A stretch of DNA of 64,000 bases, from assembly GCF_016802725.1 (NCBI RefSeq), contig NC_052676.1, forward strand, positions 5,597,433 to 5,661,432, read 5' to 3'. The first letter of the stretch is position 1. Every line of letters starts with the position of its first letter. Below, piece by piece: positions 58,090 through 64,000 of this stretch. This DNA is from Solenopsis invicta (lineage: Eukaryota > Arthropoda > Insecta > Hymenoptera > Formicidae). Under the pieces are notes generated by a model. That model was given only the letters and a program-made list of their open reading frames with translations. It did no database searches and had not been told where the DNA came from. Both the position numbers and the translations under genes were made by a program.

Positions 58090-58499
58090 GTATTTTTTTT
58101 TTCTTTCGCACAATTTTGATGAAAAATATCGAACTCTTGTAATATTCAGACTCCGATCAGAGTGTCTATATAACGAAACCGTCTTGCCCCCTCCGAGTCT
58201 CTTCCTGGGATTTAGTTTACGTTTGTTTTATGTAATTTTTTTTACGTAACTGTACGGCGCTAAAATTATACCGTGGTGATCGTACCCGCGATAATCTTCT
58301 CTATTTATTACGTTTCAAACATTGCAACTAACAATTATGGAAAAATTTCTAAAGTTAATTGTCGTGCTGGAGTCACTTCGGCGCCCGATCGCCTTATTAA
58401 AATTGGACCTTATCGTTCGTCCTTCCCGCAGGCAACCGGAGGCAGAAAGTATATCAATACTCAATCGTATGCGAGTGCTCCGCCAATAGCCCAGGGTAA

Positions 58500-58800
58500 T
58501 TAGCGCCTGTTGATTGGTCACCTTCGTCGGCGCGCCATCGCTGCGCCGACGACGCCGTCGTACGCCACGACGTGGGGGTGGGGGCTTATTTACTTGCGCG
58601 TCCAGGTCGTGTCGATCTCGAGCGAGCAGCGTGGCGTCAGTACCGCGCACGATGCGCGCCGCGCTTTTTCGCTTTACGTGATTCATCCATCTTCGCTTCC
58701 GCGTTCTCGCCTGGTTTCTTCTTTTCCTTCTTCTTCTTCTTCTTCTCGTTTACCTGCTTCGCCGTTTTCGCGTCGCTGGTTCGCGGATGATGTTATCGCG
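58500..58800 (+). promoter_or_regulatory. CpG-rich promoter candidate upstream of 59261
   Basis: A GC-rich block with CCGACGACGCCGTCG-like symmetry, a GGGGGTGGGGGC run and an initiator-like TCAGTACC (58637), then a TTCTTC pyrimidine tract (58717-58748). It lies 0.5-0.7 kb 5' of the candidate first exon at 59261. Confidence 0.4.
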
Positions 58801-59260
58801 AGGCGTAGAAATTCAAACGATGATACGGATCACGTTAATTGATGTGAAATTAATATCTTTCATTAGAACACGTAATTACCAATCTCGGAGCTTGATGGTT
58901 TGAGAGGATGATTTATTGATATAAACATTTCGAACATCCCGTTACATGAGAGTTCTAAGTGACTGTATATCCTTATGGGATGATTTATGTGGAGAAAGGG
59001 ACACTGGCGTGGATTTAGGACAATTCTAAGAACGATATGAGTTGTGAGAGTCCAGTGACGCGTGAACCTATTGAACGATTTAACTGATGACTTACCGCGA
59101 AGAGAGGCTACTTGGAGCCACTTGGAGCCTTAGAACAATCTTAAACGCAAATGAACTCGAGAAATACTATATAGTTCGTTGAGGTCACTCAGTAACTTGT
59201 GAGCGTATCTCTTTTTCGATAAGAGGACAACGTGGCCGCGAGAAGATTCTTGGGGGTCTG

Positions 59261-59396
59261 ATGGCACCCGATCTCGAGAAAAGGCGCCAGGAATTAAGGA
59301 GGGGCAGTAGCGGGACCTTGGAACATGTTAATGATCATATGGGCATGCTCTTACAGTTGAGGTGTGCAGGCGGCGCGGCGGATCTTCATCATCATG
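59261..59396 (+). CDS. Candidate first coding exon, unidentified gene, 45 codons
   Basis: Codon-like frame MAPDLEKRRQELRRGSSGTL, then EHVNDHMGMLLQLRC and a Gly/Ala/His run, ending in phase 1 at CAT G|GTAATT. The first half is a charged helix and the middle looks amphipathic. The frame is also open for 26 codons upstream of the ATG. I do not recognise the protein. The gene would continue beyond the right edge. Phase 1 also matches the longer reading of the 39.2-kb exon, so the two could be alternative starts of one gene. Confidence 0.5.
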
Positions 59397-59654
59397 GTAA
59401 TTAGAGAAGTTATGGCCGCGATGTTTTGGAGCGTACGCATGTTTACCGTGTCTGTTATTCTTGTTTTTGTCCAGAAACTCCGGATTTTATAATCGCCTCT
59501 GTCGTTCCAATGGAAATGTTAAGTTTCCGTTTGTCGATCGTTGTTTCTCATCTCCCCTTCGTTCGCTCTCTGTCGAACATTCGTAGAATTGTCATCTACT
59601 ACACTCACAAGGGGAGGACCAGACGTATAAATAATCGATTTCAACGAAACTCTT

Positions 59655-59989
59655 AGCGGTAGGTCTGCATGCTAAGTAATACTGGTTAAAAGGATATAAC
59701 GCACTACTCAAGCGTTTGTAAGAAAAGCGATGATAAAAAATTAATAAAAAAATATTAATCGGTAATTTTTTATATTTTTAATTACCTTAATTCACATAAA
59801 TTTTATATCTTCGAAGACGGTACGGTTCAAGAGAAAGCAGATACACATACGCTTTAGGCGATCGATTTTTTTAAAACACACCTTTAGTAGCATGTTAGAG
59901 AAAATTTTTTTAATATTGATTTTCTTGCAAACGCTTGAATATTGCATCATATCCCTTTACCTAGTATTTCTTGACATGTAGACCTATCG
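59655..59989. mobile_element. Foldback element with ~85-bp arms
   Basis: The left arm runs AGCGGTAGGTCTGCATG to CAAGCGTTTGTAAGAAAA. The right arm in reverse complement runs ACGATAGGTCTACATG to CAAGCGTTTGCAAGAAAA. Between the ends both carry ATACT, then GGATAT. 335 bp. Confidence 0.7.
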
Positions 59990-60327
59990 TTACAACGAGT
60001 TTCATTGAAATCGATTATTTGCACGTGTGGTTTTCCCCTGGTCAGAGAAACATAGTGATGACAATTATACAAGTCTTATATGCACGATTAATATATCTAG
60101 TTTAATAAATTATTTTACAGTTGTTGCTAAAGTTTTAATTGTAATAACTATATTATAATTTGTATGGGAGGGTTTGATATCACGCACCATGTAATTCGCA
60201 CATATCCACTTACATCGGCCGGTGCCTACATATTTTCTGCTACACTACCAATCAGAAAATTTTATATTAAATTAACTAATTTGCGATGTGAGCAATCAGG
60301 TGTTACTCAGTTTGTATCACTACGGTA

Positions 60328-60541
60328 ATGAAGGATTTACACTGCGTCTGGCGTACTTGGATCTCACAGTTTGGAGCTTTGTACAGAACTTTTTATGCCA
60401 ATAAGAACTAACTGCATCCAACATGCGATGTACGACGATCCGATATCCAATAGTAGATAAAATTTTTATAGAGCAACATTTTTGTCTCTAGAAAACGTAT
60501 TCTTCTATTGGATATAATCGGACACAGTGTGAATCCTTCAT
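60328..60541. mobile_element. MITE with ATGAAGGATTTACACTG ends
   Basis: Left ATGAAGGATTTACACTGCGT, right in reverse complement ATGAAGGATTCACACTGTGT. About 214 bp; the interior has its own smaller repeat of GATATCCAATAG. Confidence 0.65.
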
Positions 60542-60975
60542 AACAATATTTGTGCACTATTAGTTTACAAAAAATAGTAACTCAATTATAATTAGAGGAA
60601 AAAAGAGAGTTGTGAAATACCATTTCGTTTTTTAAAAATATCTCGGTAAATATTAACGTGACACAATTCTAATAAACGCTAGTTAGAGTTCTACCAATTA
60701 TCCTATAGATAGAAGTTCATCGAGTATGTAAAACGAACGTAATTTACTGAAGAAAGAAAAATTGATACGTTTGTGGAAAGCAGGGGGATTGTGAAATGCT
60801 AATGTCATGAAAGTCACTTAATTTTATTTATAAAAAAACAAATTAATGTACTTTCGTAGATTTTACAATTATTGCAAATAAGTATAGATTTGATTCATCA
60901 GGAACTGGAAAGTTTTTTATCTTAAAATTATTCAATTTGTTTAAGAATAATATTTAAGAATTTTTGATCTAATAT

Positions 60976-61125
60976 CCATCTAATATGTCAAAATGGGGAA
61001 ATTGGAAATTAAAAATTGCGAATTCATTAGACTCCAATTAATTAAATAACTTATTAATCTATTTGATAGAATTCTAATCACCAATTTGCAATCTTTGAAC
61101 TTTAATGTGTTTGATACGAGCTTTA
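60976..61125. mobile_element. MITE family A, copy 4
   Basis: Contains GGAAATTAAAAATTG near the left and CAATCTTTGAACTTTAATG near the right. It resembles the 42.5-kb copy but is more degenerate. Confidence 0.45.
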
Positions 61126-62400
61126 TAATTTGATGATTTTTCAATATGACTTCTTTAAGACATATCTAACATAACGTATTTTTAAAGGTTTTTGAAATCT
61201 TTAAATACGAAAATGGAATTAAAATATAATTCAGAATAAATTCAACGGTGAATACATAGAATAAAAAAAATTATTAGATTGTAATAAAATTTTGTATTAA
61301 ATAGCTAAAATAATATTAAAAGTGTACATAAATACACAAAAGTTGATCCAATAAAAAACAAAGATTTTTTTTCTTTAAACTGTAATGAAAATTGTATTTG
61401 TATTAATGTTACATTCAGGATTACAAAGTATAAATTCAATTTATGAAACAAAATCGAGACTTAAAACTAACAAAGTTCAATATTTTTTTACATAATCTGT
61501 ATTATATATTCACATAGTAATCAATACCGTTACATTCCTTTATCGTTGAGATACAAGAGATTCGAAGGTTTCATATCAAGAGACACAGCAGGTGTTTTCT
61601 GTTTAGTGGCACAAATGTTGTTCTGTCTTTGTTACTCATTGAATAATAAGAAAGATAGAACGATGTTTACATCAACTTGTGTCATTAAATGTAAAATACC
61701 CAGAAGTGTCTCGCGCCAAGTGTACTTTAAACATGATATAAATACTAGAAATTCATATATTATCATAGTTATATTTAAATAATCACTTTGCGAAAGCAAC
61801 TGGGTACTATATCAAAATTTTCTACGGTTTAATTGATTTAACAATGATTAATCCTAGAACTTTTGAATTTTTATATATGCAAATAACTTTTACATTTTTA
61901 TATTTATCACAATATTCTTTTATTAAAGTTTCAGCAATTTTCTTTAAAACGTGTTTTGTTTGCAATAATGACTTAATATATGATTTAATATATCAGAAAT
62001 ATTAGTTTTTAATTATTTTTTTTTAACATTTGTGTTCTATTAGACGTGAAACGGTTAAAATTTATTAACAAATTTGATGATTTATTTAAATTTTATTTTT
62101 ATTCTAACATAATTTTACAAAAGATCTTATAACTTTATTATTTTGAATCATAAAAGCGTAATTTAAATTATTAGATACGGACCAGAAATTAATACAATCA
62201 CATTGCAACAATTGTATATTTGCATCTATATATTTATATTTGCGGAATACATATATTTGTCCGAGATTCATATTATAGTATTAATATGCTATTAATAACG
62301 ATTAGGCAGCGATAAATATTTTTCCTTTTCTTCTCAACTCATCTATATGCAAATGTTTCTTACCTCAAGCCCTTATGAAGGTCACAATCTTCCTCTATTT
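61126..62400. other. AT-rich stretch, nothing recognised
   Basis: No inverted repeat, RNA gene or recognisable frame. The 78-codon plus frame at 61546-61782 has no known domain. Confidence 0.5.
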
Positions 62401-62417
62401 TCTTTATGTCATACATT

Positions 62418-62576
62418 TATAAAACCTTGTGTCCATGATGCTAAAAATCAGTTTGTGATTTCAGACAGTGAGAAAACCAATCACATAATCGAATTATTCG
62501 GTTGAATTGATCAATTCTCTGTCAGAAATTTTGGACTGATTTTCATAATAACACATCATAAACACAAGGCTTTAAG
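62418..62576. mobile_element. MITE with TTATAAAACCTTGTG ends
   Basis: Left TTATAAAACCTTGTGTCCAT, right in reverse complement TTAAAGCCTTGTGTTTATGA. Inner arms share AATCAGT and TTCAGACAG-type motifs. About 159 bp. Confidence 0.6.
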
Positions 62577-62716
62577 GACTAGCATGCAGAAAAACATAAA
62601 TAGTGGGTGAACCAATCAGAGAATTTAAAAATGGCACTTTAAAACCATAGACACAATGAACGGAATAAGGAATAGAATATAGAAAATAAAATTAAAAACA
62701 GTTCAAATAAAACAGT

Positions 62717-62889
62717 TCAATGGCTGCATTCAGCAAAAAAAGTATACTTTGTAACTGTTGTAAGATTCTTTGATGTAATTTGTTCTTACTCTGAATTCTT
62801 GCTGGATCTGAATGAATAAACCAATCATATTAAAGAATTTTATAACAATTGCAAAACCACTTTTTCTGCTGAACGCAGCTAATATTTTG
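62717..62889. mobile_element. MITE with GCTGCATTCAGCAAAAAAAG ends
   Basis: Left AATGGCTGCATTCAGCAAAA, right in reverse complement ATTAGCTGCGTTCAGCAGAA, both continuing AAAGT. About 173 bp. Confidence 0.6.
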
Positions 62890-62908
62890 AATAAGAGCCC
62901 TGGGGCCC

Positions 62909-63041
62909 TATTCTTGAAAACATGCGAATAACTTTCGTATACGAAAATAGCAGAATAACCAATGGAATTATTCAACGGTATTTTTCCATTGGCTATTTTG
63001 TCACTTTCGTATACGTAGAAATTCGCATGTTTTCAAGGAAT
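62909..63041. mobile_element. Hairpin MITE
   Basis: The left arm ATTCTTGAAAACATGCGAAT faces, in reverse complement, ATTCCTTGAAAACATGCGAA. Further inward are CTTTCGTATACG and CCAATGGA on both sides of a 17-nt loop. Confidence 0.7.
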
Positions 63042-63465
63042 AGTTCAATACGTTGAATGAAAAATATTTGATGTTTTCCTTATATTAAATTGTTTTCTTA
63101 TTCTCTGTTTCTTATTCCGTTCAATGTATCTGGACTCTTATTCAAAACATTGGCTATTATTCAAAATAAAAAATGTTATATGAAATATTTCTTAAACGTG
63201 TCCATAATGTTAGAAATCGGTCCGAGAATGGAGGGATAATGAATTAATTGCATTAGACAGTTAGCGAAATTGTACAAATGCAATTTAGTTAATTCTTTTT
63301 ATCCGAGATCAGAATAAGTTTTTATTTTGCCCTTATTTTTCAAAAAGTTACTTTCTAGTGAATTGCTGCAGTTGGTTCTTCTGATTATGAATATTATAAT
63401 TACAATTCGATTCTTTCAATACTTTAAAACCCTTGTGCCGTAATTTGCTTGAACAGAAATTCTGT

Positions 63466-63581
63466 TCTTTTTAGCTGAACTGACTGTACTAGTCCACAAT
63501 TTATCTTTTTCCCTTGACGTTGGAAGAAAAAAGATAAACTCTAAACTAGTACTACTGGTTTAATTAAAAAGAACAGATTTC
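63466..63581. mobile_element. Hairpin MITE family C, copy 2
   Basis: Left CTGTTCTTTTTAGCTGAACT, right in reverse complement CTGTTCTTTTTAATTAAACC. The inner arms CAATTTATC / GATAAACTC mirror the 57.1-kb copy. Confidence 0.65.
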
Positions 63582-63814
63582 GAAATCTGTGATAAAGATC
63601 TCCATAATCTGTCCTATCTAAACACCCTACAATCAGAGTTCGACCATGAGACATTTAATTTTGATCAGTTGCCAAGTTTTGCCAACTCCCAAGAGAAAAA
63701 GAGATAAAAGATACAAGAGAAAGAGAGAGAATGTATATGATACATAGCTCTTTCTTGTTCTCACTAACATGAATATATACTTTCTTGCAGGATATTGATA
63801 AATTGCTTTAAGCA

Positions 63815-63947
63815 GTGTCTACAATGCAGTTATTACGATGTTGCGACACTGCGACGGACCAATTAAAGATGAGAATATATAGTTTTTTTTCTTTTTTAAT
63901 TGGCTCATCGCAGCGTCGTAATATCATAACGACTGTATTGTAGACGC
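63815..63947. mobile_element. Hairpin MITE at the right edge
   Basis: Left GTGTCTACAATGCAGTTATT, right in reverse complement GCGTCTACAATACAGTCGTT. The arms run to CCAATTAAA on both sides of a loop of about 25 nt. Confidence 0.7.
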
Positions 63948-64000
63948 TCCTTTATAGTCAGGCTGATCTAGTATTACTGATTGGACACTGTTCTTCCAAT

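Overview
The window looks like nuclear DNA of an insect, most likely a hymenopteran and perhaps an ant. It is AT-rich, with sharp GC/CpG-rich islands at promoters and first exons. Its protein-coding exons are small, introns are long, and miniature inverted-repeat transposons (MITEs) are very dense. The order-level call is inference; no species marker was seen. All exon joins were made by eye from splice motifs, reading phase and protein continuity.

Layout. (1) 477-3680, minus strand: the first three coding exons of phosphatidylserine synthase (Pss/PTDSS1-like). The C-terminal exons lie off the left edge. The promoter at about 3690-3870 has a perfect NRF1-type site. (2) 3.9-9.4 kb: AT-rich spacer with a 1.3-kb non-autonomous hAT element flanked by a perfect 8-bp target duplication, a Tc1/mariner-like element, and orphan promoter-like islands at 5.6 and 8.8 kb. 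(3) About 9.5-35 kb, plus strand: a stathmin gene. It has a probable non-coding first exon (to 9871), two mutually compatible coding first exons (12923 and 21529, the second encoding a cysteine-rich membrane-anchor-like N terminus), and five shared exons ending in a stop at 33253-33255. The predicted isoforms are 309 and 322 residues. (4) 38.6-39.9 kb: a strong CpG-rich promoter with three CACGTG E-boxes and a CRE, followed by a first exon of an unidentified plus-strand gene. Further candidate first exons lie at 53970 and 59261. (5) 46510-48676, minus strand: an intact four-exon gene of 618 codons for a BED-finger hAT-transposase-like protein. It has lost one catalytic aspartate and has no terminal repeats that I can see, so it is a candidate domesticated transposase. 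(6) The remainder is a mosaic of more than 30 MITEs, foldback elements and hAT derivatives, often nested, especially at 17.5-20.5, 40-45 and 59.6-64 kb.

Functionally the genes are unrelated neighbours: membrane lipid synthesis (Pss), microtubule dynamics (stathmin), a DNA-binding transposase-derived protein, and at least one unknown gene starting on the right. The most interesting items are the hAT-derived gene, the modular exon structure of stathmin, the unassigned first exons, and two long perfect palindromes.
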